DNA from: an uncultured Sulfitobacter sp.
GTDB lineage: Bacteria > Pseudomonadota > Alphaproteobacteria > Rhodobacterales > Rhodobacteraceae
Direction of reading: 5' to 3'
Assembly: GCA_937928635.1 (NCBI GenBank)
Contig: CALFWM010000040.1
Span: forward strand, 62,001-126,000
Length of the DNA stretch: 64,000 nucleotides
Made by a program: the position numbers and the translations under genes. Positions 1-7,928 of this stretch are shown in pieces (position 1 is the stretch's first letter; each line of letters starts with the position of its first letter). The notes below the pieces were generated by a model, which saw only the letters and a list, made by a program, of their open reading frames with translations, ran no database searches and was not told where the DNA came from.

Positions 1-1311
1 CCTACCGTGGCCAACCGGGTGCCGGTGCATGCCTCTGGTCCCTATAAAATCACTGACTACCGCGCTGAATCCAAAGGCATCCACACCAACAATCCACCTG
101 CGGGGGCCTTTCGCGGCTTTGGTGTGCCGCAGTCCGCCATCGCGCAGGAAAGCCTGTTTGATGTGCTGGCGGACAAGCTGGGCATGGATCGGCTGGAATT
201 TCGCATTCTGAATGCGTTGGAAAACGATGTTCCAACGGTCTGTGGGCAGGTCTTTGCGCAGGGCGTCGGGATTAAACAATGCCTCACAGGGCTGCGCCCG
301 GCATGGGCGGATGAACGTGCCGCGACGGCCAGCTTCAATGCGGCCAACGCCACTTTGAAACGCGGTGTTGGGTTGGCGGCGGGGTGGTATGGCTGTGGCA
401 ACACGTCCTTGCCCAACCCCTCAACCATCAAATCCGGCGTGCTGGCCGATGGCACTTTGGTGTTGCATCAGGGCGCGATGGACATCGGGCAGGGTGCCAA
501 TACGGTCATTTCGCAGATCTTTGCAACCGCGTTTGGCGTGCCCGTCGCTGCGATCACCCGCATCGGTGCGGATACGGATGTAACGCCGGACGCGGGCAAA
601 ACATCGGCTTCGCGCCAGACCTATGTGTCAGGCAATGCCGCGCGCCTGTCGGGCGAGGCCTTGCGCGCGATGATTTTGGAAAAGATGAACGTGGCGCAAG
701 ACGCGACGCTGACATTGGGGCAGGGAGTTATCCACGCCAGAGATGCGGCCGGGGCGCATCAGCTTGATCTGTCAAACCTTGTGGCGGATTCAGACGGCTT
801 TGTGCTGCGGGCCGAGGAAACCTATGACCCGCCCACCAAGCCGCTGGATGCCAACGGTCAGGGCGCGCCCTATGCACAGTTTGGCTATGCGGCGCATCTG
901 GTGGTGGTGGAGGTCGATACCGCCCTTGGCACCGTCAAACCGATCAAATTTGTCGCCGCACATGATGTGGGTCGTGCGATCAACCCGATGCTGGTAGAGG
1001 GGCAGGTGCACGGTGGCATTGCCCAGGGACTGGGCATGGCACTGATGGAAGAATATATCCCCGGGCGCACCGAAAACCTGCATGACTACCTGATCCCGAC
1101 CATCGGGGACGTGCCGCCAATCGAGACAATCATTATCGAAGAACCTGACGCCCATGGGCCTTACGGCGCCAAGGGGCTGGGCGAACACGTTTTGATCCCC
1201 ACGGCACCCGCGCTGTTGAACGCCATTGCGGACGCGACCGGGGTGCGCATCACACAGGTTCCCGCCACACCCGCACGGGTGCGTGCCGCCATAAAGGCAA
1301 AACAAGCATGA
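1..1311 (+). CDS. Molybdenum hydroxylase large subunit (xanthine dehydrogenase family), 5'-truncated
   Basis: This is the C-terminal part, about 436 residues, of a molybdopterin-binding subunit that hydroxylates N-heteroaromatics with water. The reading frame is open from base 1, so the start lies outside the window. Family marks seen are AFRGFGVPQ early in the fragment, DIGQGANTV, PDAGKTSASRQTYVSGNA in the middle, and AKGLGEH near the end, which carries the catalytic Glu of the family. The stop overlaps the start of the reductase-like gene by four bases (ATGA). With that reductase and the enamidase nearby, the likely role is ring hydroxylation of nicotinate or a similar heterocycle to its oxo form. 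The substrate is inferred from context only. The FAD and 2Fe-2S subunits are not in the window. Confidence 0.87.
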   Translation, partial: PTVANRVPVHASGPYKITDYRAESKGIHTNNPPAGAFRGFGVPQSAIAQESLFDVLADKLGMDRLEFRILNALENDVPTVCGQVFAQGVGIKQCLTGLRPAWADERAATASFNAANATLKRGVGLAAGWYGCGNTSLPNPSTIKSGVLADGTLVLHQGAMDIGQGANTVISQIFATAFGVPVAAITRIGADTDVTPDAGKTSASRQTYVSGNAARLSGEALRAMILEKMNVAQDATLTLGQGVIHARDAAGAHQLDLSNLVADSDGFVLRAEETYDPPTKPLDANGQGAPYAQFGYAAHLVVVEVDTALGTVKPIKFVAAHDVGRAINPMLVEGQVHGGIAQGLGMALMEEYIPGRTENLHDYLIPTIGDVPPIETIIIEEPDAHGPYGAKGLGEHVLIPTAPALLNAIADATGVRITQVPATPARVRAAIKAKQA

Positions 1312-2795
1312 ATGATACGCCAAAACCCGAAAAGATCAGATGCGATGCCTGTCCGGTCATGTGCTACATTGCCGAGGGCAAGATTGGTGCCTGTGACCGC
1401 TACGCCAATCACGACGGGTTGCTGGTGCGTCTGGACCCGCTGACGATTATCGAGCGCACAGATCAGAAACTGGTGCCGTTCATGAAAGACGCACCCGATG
1501 ATTGGGACGGGGACATCGTAAAGGGCGCACGCCCTTTTGTCACCGCCGTGGGTGCCGGCACTACCTATCCTGATTATAAACCCGCGCCCTTTATCGTTAG
1601 TCAGGATGTGGACGGCGTTGATATGGTCACGGTCGTGACCGAAGGCATCTTTTCCTACTGCGGCGTCAAAGTGAAAATCGATACGGACCGACACATTGGC
1701 CACGAACGCGATGTTGTGCGTGTTGACGGGGAGCCGGTTGGCCATGTCATGACCTCTGAATATGGCTCCAAAATGCTGTCATTGGGCGGGGTGGAGCATC
1801 TGACCGGGGGCTCCAAAAAAGAGGGCCGTGTGACTTGTGACGCCCTGCTGCGGTTGTGCAACCGTGAACCTGTGACGGTGCAGATCGGGGAGCCGGAGCA
1901 CGTTATTGAGGTCACAATCGAAGCGGGCAAAGCGCCGATCATCAACGGGACTGAGGAAAAACTGATGCGGGTGGGCTGTGGCTCTGCCGCGATTGGGATG
2001 TTCGCCAAACAATGGCTGGATCACGCGGATGACGTGGTGGTTGTGGATGACCACATCACTGGCGTTCTGTCAGAGCATGAAGCCGGCAAGCAGCTGGATG
2101 TCCCGGCGACGGGCATCAAGATCAAGGGGAGGCGGTCTACCCCCGGTCGTTATTTTCAGGTGGCGGAGCCGGGCACGGGATGGGGCGGAACGGATATTGA
2201 CGACCCGCTCACCATTCTGGGGCCGTTCAACGCCAAGGTTGCGCAAGAAGGCATGCGCCTGCTGATGGTGTCCACCACCGGGGAGCAGGCCGCCTACTAT
2301 GAGCTTGATGCCGAGTTGACCCCGCAGCCCAAAGCCATGCCTGCCCCCTTGCAGGCCTCTGCCGAATTGATTGCCGAAAACTGCGAACCCTCAATATGTT
2401 CCGTTCTGTTCATGGGCGGCGCGGGGGGCAGTCTGCGTGCGGGGGTCACGGAAAATCCTGTGCGCCTGACCCGTTCTGTCAAGGAATCGCTGACCCATGT
2501 GTCCTGCGGCGGGGCAAATGCCTATGTCTGGCCCGGGGGCGGCATCACCGTGATGGTTGATGTGCTTGATATGCCGACGGGATCGTTTGGCTATGTGCCT
2601 ACGCCCGCCCTGGTGGCCCCCATCGAATTTACGCTGCGGGTTAGTGATTATGACACCCTTGGCGGGCATATGGAGCAAGTCCAGCCCGTGGACCAAATGC
2701 CCAAAGAGACCCTACGCCGGGTTGCCCCCAACCCACAGGAGCACGACCCGATGGCGCAGGCCAACTACCGCTGGTCAAAGGGCGCGGGCACCTGA
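1308..2795 (+). CDS. 6-hydroxynicotinate reductase-like iron-sulfur protein
   Basis: The 495-residue protein resembles 6-hydroxynicotinate reductase, which in Eubacterium barkeri reduces 6-hydroxynicotinate to 1,4,5,6-tetrahydro-6-oxonicotinate and carries covalent flavin plus 2Fe-2S and 4Fe-4S clusters. An N-terminal cysteine set at residues 12, 15, 19 and 29 can hold a cluster. Further cysteines at 118, 177, 184, 224, 359, 364 and 400 could serve the others. A DMPTGS stretch at 421-426 resembles the Asp-x-x-Thr-Gly flavinylation motif recognised by ApbE enzymes. No signal peptide is visible, so it is probably cytoplasmic. It is translationally coupled to the hydroxylase before it and the UPF0280 gene after it (TGATG). 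The family call is fairly firm. The exact substrate is inferred from the enamidase at 5443-6606. Confidence 0.75.
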   Translation: MNDTPKPEKIRCDACPVMCYIAEGKIGACDRYANHDGLLVRLDPLTIIERTDQKLVPFMKDAPDDWDGDIVKGARPFVTAVGAGTTYPDYKPAPFIVSQDVDGVDMVTVVTEGIFSYCGVKVKIDTDRHIGHERDVVRVDGEPVGHVMTSEYGSKMLSLGGVEHLTGGSKKEGRVTCDALLRLCNREPVTVQIGEPEHVIEVTIEAGKAPIINGTEEKLMRVGCGSAAIGMFAKQWLDHADDVVVVDDHITGVLSEHEAGKQLDVPATGIKIKGRRSTPGRYFQVAEPGTGWGGTDIDDPLTILGPFNAKVAQEGMRLLMVSTTGEQAAYYELDAELTPQPKAMPAPLQASAELIAENCEPSICSVLFMGGAGGSLRAGVTENPVRLTRSVKESLTHVSCGGANAYVWPGGGITVMVDVLDMPTGSFGYVPTPALVAPIEFTLRVSDYDTLGGHMEQVQPVDQMPKETLRRVAPNPQEHDPMAQANYRWSKGAGT

Positions 2796-3652
2796 TGGGG
2801 CCCATTGCGGCGATATTGCCCTGTGGAACGCGGCTGCATCTACAGCACGGTCCAATTGACCTGATCATCGGGGCGGATGGCGACCGCCAGGGTGCCTTTG
2901 CCGCCGCAACAGCGCGGTTTGAGAGCGTGTTGGCAGAGCTGGTTGGCGAATTGGCGGAACTGCGTCTGCCCCTCAACGGGGATGTGCCAGTGCCGCAAGG
3001 ACGGGTTGCACGGCGCATGGATCGCGCGGCACGGCCCCTTTGTGGCGGTTCTTTTGTTACCCGGATGGCTGCGGTGGCAGGCAGCGTTGCGGATGAGATC
3101 TTGGGCGCAATGCAGCGTGTTGACCTGTCGCGGGCCTATGTGAACAACGGTGGTGATATCGCGCTGCACCTGACACCGGGCACGTCATTTGCGATGGCAA
3201 TGGTGGGGCATGACGGTTCTAATTTGGGGCGCATTGAGGTGGCTTATGATGACCCTGTTCGCGGTATTGCTACGTCTGGCCGTCATGGCCGCAGTCACAG
3301 CATGGGGGTTGCCGACAGTGTGAGCGTGCTGGCGCGCGATGCCGCTAGCGCGGATGTGGCCGCCACATTGATCGCAAACGCCGTTGATCTGCCAAAGCAC
3401 CCCGCGGTCATCCGGCGTCACGCCTCTGATCTGAGGGATGATAGTGATTTGGGGGCCTTGCCGGTGGTTGTGGATTGCGCGGCCTTGCCAGCGGAGGAGG
3501 TCAAACGCGCCCTTGCAGCGGGGCAGCAGCGCGCGCAAAGCTACGTTCAACACAATCTGATTTTCGGCGCGGCCCTGTTTTTGCAGGGCCACAGCGCCAC
3601 CACGCCTTCCTCGCGGATATCACTTGCCCAAAGGACACCCGAACATGCCTGA
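2795..3652 (+). CDS. UPF0280 family protein, ApbE superfamily
   Basis: The 285-residue protein of the UPF0280 family (COG2122) shows ApbE-type signatures: NNGGD at 117-121, IATSGRHGRS at 158-167, and a segment at 175-192 with SVSVLARD, then ADVAAT. In ApbE FMN transferases the equivalent Asp and Thr (here D187 and T191) bind the metal, and both are kept. ApbE attaches FMN covalently to Thr or Ser of partner proteins. UPF0280 members have no proven activity that I know of. There is no lipoprotein signal, so it should act in the cytoplasm, where the reductase is. The start codon overlaps the reductase stop by one base and the stop overlaps the next start. My inference is that it flavinylates the reductase. 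Confidence 0.8.
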   Translation: MGPIAAILPCGTRLHLQHGPIDLIIGADGDRQGAFAAATARFESVLAELVGELAELRLPLNGDVPVPQGRVARRMDRAARPLCGGSFVTRMAAVAGSVADEILGAMQRVDLSRAYVNNGGDIALHLTPGTSFAMAMVGHDGSNLGRIEVAYDDPVRGIATSGRHGRSHSMGVADSVSVLARDAASADVAATLIANAVDLPKHPAVIRRHASDLRDDSDLGALPVVVDCAALPAEEVKRALAAGQQRAQSYVQHNLIFGAALFLQGHSATTPSSRISLAQRTPEHA

Positions 3653-4226
3653 TCTGAAATTGCGAAAGATGCTGACATCCAGCGAAGAGATCTTTCATGA
3701 AGGGGGCCCTGTGCCCGAAACCTCCCTGCGCCGCGCGGCGGCCTTGGCGGTGATCGAAAACCCATTTGCCGGGCGGTATGAACCTGAAATTCAACACTTT
3801 ATGGAAGACCTCAAACCGCTGGGTCTTAGCATGGCGGGCAAGCTGATTGAGATGTTGGGTGGGCGGGACCAGATTGAAGGCTATGGCAAAGGCGCGCTGA
3901 TTGGCGAGGTCGGAGAGCTGGAGCACGGGGCGCTCTGGCATGCCCCGGGGGGCTACGCGATGCGCCAGCTGCTCGACAATTGCAATGCGATTGTGCCTTC
4001 TACCAAAAAGGTGACGGGCGTGGGCGGGCGTCTGGATATTCCGATCACCCATATCAATGCCTCATACGTGCGCAGCCACTTTGACTCGATGGAGGTCGGA
4101 GCCAATGACACGCCGCGCGCCAATGAACTGGTCTTTGCGCTGGTGATGAGCACGGGCGCGCGCATCCACAACCGGGCCGGGGGGCTGGATGTTGCAGATA
4201 TTATCGGAGAGGATGGATTGAGATGA
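3645..4226 (+). CDS. DUF1185 'amino acid synthesis' family protein, copy A
   Basis: The 193-residue protein belongs to the DUF1185/AA_synth family (PF06684), whose solved members have a chorismate-mutase-like fold and no established reaction. Shared family blocks are AVIENPFAGRY near residue 35, YGKGALIGEVGELEHG near 85, and SYVRSHFDSMEVGAND near 145. The chosen ATG lies about nine bases after AAAGGA. It overlaps the end of the UPF0280 gene by eight bases. A second, divergent copy follows directly, so the two may form a hetero-oligomer. The operon position suggests a step in heterocycle breakdown, but nothing in the sequence identifies the step. Confidence 0.8.
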   Translation: MPDLKLRKMLTSSEEIFHEGGPVPETSLRRAAALAVIENPFAGRYEPEIQHFMEDLKPLGLSMAGKLIEMLGGRDQIEGYGKGALIGEVGELEHGALWHAPGGYAMRQLLDNCNAIVPSTKKVTGVGGRLDIPITHINASYVRSHFDSMEVGANDTPRANELVFALVMSTGARIHNRAGGLDVADIIGEDGLR

Positions 4227-4807
4227 GCGCGAAAATCAGAAAAATCGCTGTAAACGTCGAGGAAACCCACCGCGAGATTGGCCGTGAGATTGCGCCCCCC
4301 ACGCGCAAGGCGGTGGCTGTTGCCGTGATCGAAAACCCGTTCGCTGGTGTCTACCAGGAAGATTTGACCGCACTGATGGATATCGGGGCAGAGCTGGGCG
4401 CGCTGTTGGGGGACAAATGTGTGGAGGCGCTGGGCATCACACCCGCGCAGGCAGAAAGCTATGGTAAATCTGCGATGGTGGGCGAAAATGGCGAGCTGGA
4501 GCATGCCGCCGCGATCCTGCATCCGAAACTGGGCGCGCCGCTGCGGGCCGCCGTTGAAAAAGGGGCTGCGCTGGTGGCCTCGTCCAAAAAGATGGGGAGC
4601 CCCGGGCAGGTGCTGGATGTGCCGCTGGGGCATAAGGATGCCGCTTACGTACGCTCCCATTTTGACGGGATTGAAGTGCGCCTGAACGATGCCCCGCGCG
4701 CGGGTGAGATCATGGTTGCCGTGGCCGTGACCGATAGCGGTCGGCCCCTGCCACGGGTGGGCGGGTTGACCCATGCGGAGGCGGAAGGCAAAGACGGGTT
4801 GCGCTAG
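4223..4807 (+). CDS. DUF1185 'amino acid synthesis' family protein, copy B
   Basis: The 194-residue paralogue of the preceding gene shares AVIENPFAGVY, YGKSAMVGENGELEHA and AYVRSHFDGIEVRLNDAPRAGE at matching places. It differs enough between these blocks to be an old duplication rather than a recent one. Its ATG overlaps the stop of copy A in the ATGA arrangement typical of translational coupling, which supports one complex. Function unknown. It is the last gene before a 67-base gap leading to the MarR gene on the same strand. Confidence 0.8.
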   Translation: MSAKIRKIAVNVEETHREIGREIAPPTRKAVAVAVIENPFAGVYQEDLTALMDIGAELGALLGDKCVEALGITPAQAESYGKSAMVGENGELEHAAAILHPKLGAPLRAAVEKGAALVASSKKMGSPGQVLDVPLGHKDAAYVRSHFDGIEVRLNDAPRAGEIMVAVAVTDSGRPLPRVGGLTHAEAEGKDGLR

Positions 4808-4874
4808 GGCGCAGGGATTTCAGGGTGCACCTGATCAGTTGTACCCATTTTTAATGCTGGCGGTATCCTAACGC

Positions 4875-5315
4875 ATGAATACGTCTTCTCCTGACGTCGC
4901 CGCGCGCGACTATGAGCTTGAAAAGCAGGTTGGTTTTTTGTTGCGGCTGGCCAGTCAGCGGCACGCGGCCATCTTTCAGAAACATGCAGTGGACAATCTG
5001 ACACCCACGCAGTTTAGCACCCTGATCAAGCTATCTGAAATGGGTGAGGCCTCGCAAAACCATTTGGGGCGCTCTTGTGCGATGGATGTGGCGACGGTCA
5101 AGGGCGTGGTGGATCGGCTTAAGGCAAAAGGTTTGGTCAATTCGCGCCCGGATGAGACAGACAAGCGCCGGTCGGTCATTTCGCTGACGGACAAGGGTGT
5201 GGCGTTGATCGACGCGTTGCAGCAGACGGGTCAGACGATCACCGAAGAAACGCTGTCGCCGCTCACGGCGAGTGAGCGACGCAGCCTGAACAACCTCTTG
5301 CGCAAGATTTCCTGA
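4875..5315 (+). CDS. MarR family transcriptional regulator
   Basis: The 146-residue winged-helix regulator has the MarR layout. The recognition-helix region runs LGRSCAMDVATVKGVVDRLKAK at about 72-93, followed by the wing with RPDETDKRRSVISLTDKG. MarR proteins bind short palindromes as dimers and release DNA on binding a small aromatic ligand. NicR of Pseudomonas and BpsR of Bordetella are MarR regulators of nicotinate catabolism that respond to 6-hydroxynicotinate. Context suggests a similar role here, but specific kinship was not tested. The likely targets are the two palindromes at 6633-6650 and 6735-6754 between the enamidase and Rieske genes. The promoter may be in the 67-base gap upstream. 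Confidence 0.85.
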   Translation: MNTSSPDVAARDYELEKQVGFLLRLASQRHAAIFQKHAVDNLTPTQFSTLIKLSEMGEASQNHLGRSCAMDVATVKGVVDRLKAKGLVNSRPDETDKRRSVISLTDKGVALIDALQQTGQTITEETLSPLTASERRSLNNLLRKIS

Positions 5316-5319
5316 AGCA

Positions 5320-5366
5320 GGCGATTTCTTTGAAGAAATCGCCCCGGATTTTTCTAAAAATCCGGG
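5320..5366. terminator. Two abutting perfect hairpins between convergent genes
   Basis: Two inverted repeats lie end to end after the MarR stop. Positions 5320-5343 pair GGCGATTTCTT with AAGAAATCGCC around two bases. Positions 5343-5366 pair CCCGGATTTTT with AAAAATCCGGG around two bases. The second has A/T runs on both sides of its loop, so it can end transcription from either direction. It sits between the convergent MarR and enamidase genes. Its perfection suggests it may also be a mobile or repetitive palindrome. Confidence 0.7.
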
Positions 5367-5393
5367 CGTAACCGAAGGGACCAAATCAGGGAT

Positions 5394-5426
5394 TTCAACG
5401 TGTTTTATGATATGTGATGTATCAGG
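5394..5426. repeat. Dispersed 33-bp intergenic repeat, copy 1
   Basis: The stretch TTCAACG...TGAT.TGTGATGT.TCAGG matches 61541-61573 at 27 of 33 positions by eye. Both copies lie between genes and in the same orientation. The identity is high for unrelated non-coding DNA 56 kb apart, so it is probably a genome-wide repeat family. Function is unknown. Confidence 0.55.
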
Positions 5427-5442
5427 CTATTTGACTTTCGCC

Positions 5443-6606
5443 TCAGGCCAATCGCTCCGGCAGTCTTTGTGCAGGGGGCGTGTTGCGTGATCGCTCAGTG
5501 CGGACCTCACCGTCAATGATGGTCATGCCGACGCCTGGCAGATTGCCCAGACGCACAGAGTCCAGCATGGTTTTGCCCGGCGCATGTTGCGCCTGATCCA
5601 GAAGCACAAAATCCGCGCATTTGCCGATCTCAATAAGTCCCGTATCCAGATCGCGCTGGCGCGCCGTGTTGCCCGTGCCAAAGCAAAACGCCAGCTCTGC
5701 CGGGACATTCCCAAAAGCGGACAACATGGCAATCATCCGCAAGATCCCCAAGGGCTGCACGCCCGACCCTGCCGGCCCATCGGTGCCAAGAATAACCTGA
5801 TCCAGCTTGCCCAACTCGCGCGCGGTGTTCAGTGCCAGCACAGCCGCGCGTTCGTTCCCGTTGTGCACAATCTCAAACGCCGCTTTGCAGCTTTCGCACA
5901 GGCAAATGATCTGATCATCGGGTAGGGCAGAGTGCCCGCCATTGATGTGGCCAATCACATCCGTGCCGGTCTCCATCACCATATCCGCGTCGATCAATCC
6001 TGAACCGGGGATTGACGGCCCGCCTGTATGGATTGTGCTTTGAATACCGTACTTACGTGCCCATCCCACCATTTGCTGGGCGGTTTTGCCGTCTTTCACG
6101 GTGCCAAGGCCAACCTCACCCAACAGCTTAATACCGGCGTCTGCGAGGTCTTTGAAATCCTCCTCGACCATCCCGTGTTCAATGACCGGGGCCCCTGCAT
6201 GCACCTTGACGCCGGAGGGGCGAAAGTTCTCGTACCAGCGCTGCGAGGCAATCGCCATCGCTTTCAACCCCACCACATCTTTGGGGCGCCCCGGCATGTG
6301 GACCTCTCCGGCGGAAATCAGCGTGGTGACGCCACCGTGCAGCGTGCTGTCGATCCAGTGTAACTGCTGTTGGCGCGGGGTGTAATCCCCCACAACAGGG
6401 TGGATGTGGCTGTCAATCAAACCCGGTGCCAGCGTCACGCCATGGGCGTCCACACAGGTGGTTGCACCCTCGCAATCCATGTCCTTTTCAGCGCCCCAAG
6501 CCGTGATCTTGCCATCAATGGCAATCATGCAATCGCCATCAAAAATGGGTTCTTCCAGCTTGCCCGAGAGGATTTGACCTATGTTCTTGATAACCAGTTT
6601 TGTCAT
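5443..6606 (-). CDS. Enamidase-like amidohydrolase
   Basis: The 387-residue metal-dependent amidohydrolase closely resembles enamidase of Eubacterium barkeri, which opens 1,4,5,6-tetrahydro-6-oxonicotinate to 2-formylglutarate and ammonia using Fe and Zn. Visible metal ligands are H67 and H69 (SHIH), E164 in GEVGLG as the bridging residue, H193 (IHTGG), H220 (GHINGG) and D276 (GTDGPAG). The tail RSRNTPPA also matches my memory of the E. barkeri enzyme. The ATG at 6606 follows GGAGGA at good spacing. An in-frame start at 6672 would add a tail across the operator region. It is convergent with the reductase operon and divergent from the Rieske operon. Its start lies 26 bases from the first palindrome. 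Confidence 0.87.
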   Translation of the reverse strand: MTKLVIKNIGQILSGKLEEPIFDGDCMIAIDGKITAWGAEKDMDCEGATTCVDAHGVTLAPGLIDSHIHPVVGDYTPRQQQLHWIDSTLHGGVTTLISAGEVHMPGRPKDVVGLKAMAIASQRWYENFRPSGVKVHAGAPVIEHGMVEEDFKDLADAGIKLLGEVGLGTVKDGKTAQQMVGWARKYGIQSTIHTGGPSIPGSGLIDADMVMETGTDVIGHINGGHSALPDDQIICLCESCKAAFEIVHNGNERAAVLALNTARELGKLDQVILGTDGPAGSGVQPLGILRMIAMLSAFGNVPAELAFCFGTGNTARQRDLDTGLIEIGKCADFVLLDQAQHAPGKTMLDSVRLGNLPGVGMTIIDGEVRTERSRNTPPAQRLPERLA

Positions 6607-6632
6607 TGGTTTTCCTCCGGTGGGGCCACTAG

Positions 6633-6650
6633 AATTCATTTGTATACGAA
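6633..6650. promoter_or_regulatory. Candidate MarR operator, copy 1 (enamidase side)
   Basis: AATTCATTTGTATACGAA repeats the core of the better palindrome at 6735-6754, with 16 of 18 bases identical, 102 bases away. It is centred on GTATAC and lies just upstream of the enamidase start. A repressor here would block enamidase transcription. The regulator is inferred to be the MarR protein at 4875-5315. Confidence 0.5.
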
Positions 6651-6734
6651 GAGTATTTGCAATGTGGGTCAAGTGTTTTTCTGAATTGAGACGCTGTTGG
6701 TGTCGTCATCAGCCGCCATTTTCGATTGAATGTA

Positions 6735-6754
6735 AATTCATTTGCATACAAATG
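6735..6754. promoter_or_regulatory. Candidate MarR operator, copy 2 (Rieske side)
   Basis: CATTTGCATACAAATG at 6739-6754 is a 16-base palindrome with seven of eight pairs matching, preceded by AATT. TTGACA at 6765-6770, a possible -35 box for the Rieske operon, follows 10 bases later. A bound dimer would therefore sit at that promoter. Size and symmetry fit MarR-type sites. Confidence 0.55.
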
Positions 6755-6821
6755 ATTAAATCAATTGACAGCCCCTGACTTCTCAGCCTCAATTGGTCCA
6801 AGCAAAGATCAAGGGGGATCT

Positions 6822-7892
6822 GTGTCCGGCTTTGTCAAAAATGCCTGGTACGTCGCAGGGTGGTCGCGAGATTTTGGCGAGGACTTGCGGGCGTTGGAGA
6901 TCACAGGTCAGCGGTTGGTGATGTTTCGCACCTTGCAGGGCGTGGTCAAGGCGCTTGAGGATCGCTGCCCCCACCGTTTACTGCCCTTGTCCAAAGGCAA
7001 GCGCATCGGTGACACCATTCAATGCGGTTATCACGGCATGACGTTTGATGGCGACGGGCGCTGCGTGCGCGTGCCGGGACAGGAAAACACCCCCGCCAGC
7101 GCCTATGTGGAGCGTTTTCCGGTGGAGGAATGGCACGGCATTGTCTGGATTTGGATGGGGGATCCCGATCTGGCAGACACCGCGATGATCTTTGACATGC
7201 CAGAATTCAGCGATGTGGGCTGGCATGCGCATCACGGGGAGGCGCTGCATATTGAGGCGCACTACCTGAACGTGGCCGAAAATCTGGTTGATCCGGCCCA
7301 CGTCAGCTTTGTGCACCCCACAACCCTCGGCTCTGCGGCCAGTGAAAACGTGCCTGTGCATGTCTCGACCGCCGGTGATGTGATATCCGCCTGGCGCTGG
7401 ATCAGGGATGCGGCCCCGGTCGGGTTCTTTCAGAAATTTGGCGGGTTTTCCGGCAATGTGGACCGTTGGCACTACTACCATCTGCATCTGCCCTCCACGG
7501 CGGTCATTGATTTTGGCAGTATCGTCGTGGCCGCCAATTGCGCTGAGGAAGACCGCGACCAAGGCGTGCGCATCTTTGCGCTGCATTTTGTCACGCCGGT
7601 CAATGCGGATTACACAATTGATCACTGGATGCACCTGCGCAACACCTCGCTGGGGGATGAAGATGCCTCTGCCCAGTTGGACGGCATGTTCAAGATCGCC
7701 TTTGCCGAGGACAAGGCGATTTTGGAGGCTGTGCATCAATCCGAGCAGCAACCCCAACGCCGCCGCCCGATCCGGGTGGCCATTGACAAGGCTCCAACTG
7801 TCTATCGCAAGCGCATCCGCGATCTGCTTGCCGAAGAGGCGACAGAGGTTTTGCAAGAGGTGGAGGCACCAAGTTTTATCAATCACGACTGA
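6822..7892 (+). CDS. Rieske non-heme iron oxygenase, alpha subunit
   Basis: The 356-residue oxygenase component has a Rieske 2Fe-2S motif, C49-x-H51 (CPH) and C68-x2-H71 (CGYH), and a mononuclear iron site NLVDPAHVSFVH with D157, H160 and H165. The form is that of vanillate demethylase-type monooxygenases, which hydroxylate or demethylate aromatic or N-methyl substrates using a separate reductase, not seen here. The GTG at 6822 follows AAGGGGGA at good spacing and gives the usual GFVKNAWYVAGW opening. An in-frame TTG at 6765 is rejected because it would overlie the probable -35 box. It heads a + strand unit with an ABC importer. The substrate is unknown. Confidence 0.87.
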   Translation: MSGFVKNAWYVAGWSRDFGEDLRALEITGQRLVMFRTLQGVVKALEDRCPHRLLPLSKGKRIGDTIQCGYHGMTFDGDGRCVRVPGQENTPASAYVERFPVEEWHGIVWIWMGDPDLADTAMIFDMPEFSDVGWHAHHGEALHIEAHYLNVAENLVDPAHVSFVHPTTLGSAASENVPVHVSTAGDVISAWRWIRDAAPVGFFQKFGGFSGNVDRWHYYHLHLPSTAVIDFGSIVVAANCAEEDRDQGVRIFALHFVTPVNADYTIDHWMHLRNTSLGDEDASAQLDGMFKIAFAEDKAILEAVHQSEQQPQRRRPIRVAIDKAPTVYRKRIRDLLAEEATEVLQEVEAPSFINHD

Positions 7893-7928
7893 AAACAGTC
7901 GGACCAACAGAAAAAGAGGGAGATTAAA

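Noticed and set aside
4808..4874. GGTGCACC palindrome upstream of the MarR gene as its operator
   Set aside because: It is short and does not resemble the paired operator at 6633/6735. Too weak to list.
6765..6821. TTG start extending the Rieske oxygenase by 19 residues
   Set aside because: It overlies a probable -35 box (TTGACA), has no ribosome site and lacks family similarity. The GTG at 6822 has a strong AAGGGGGA site.
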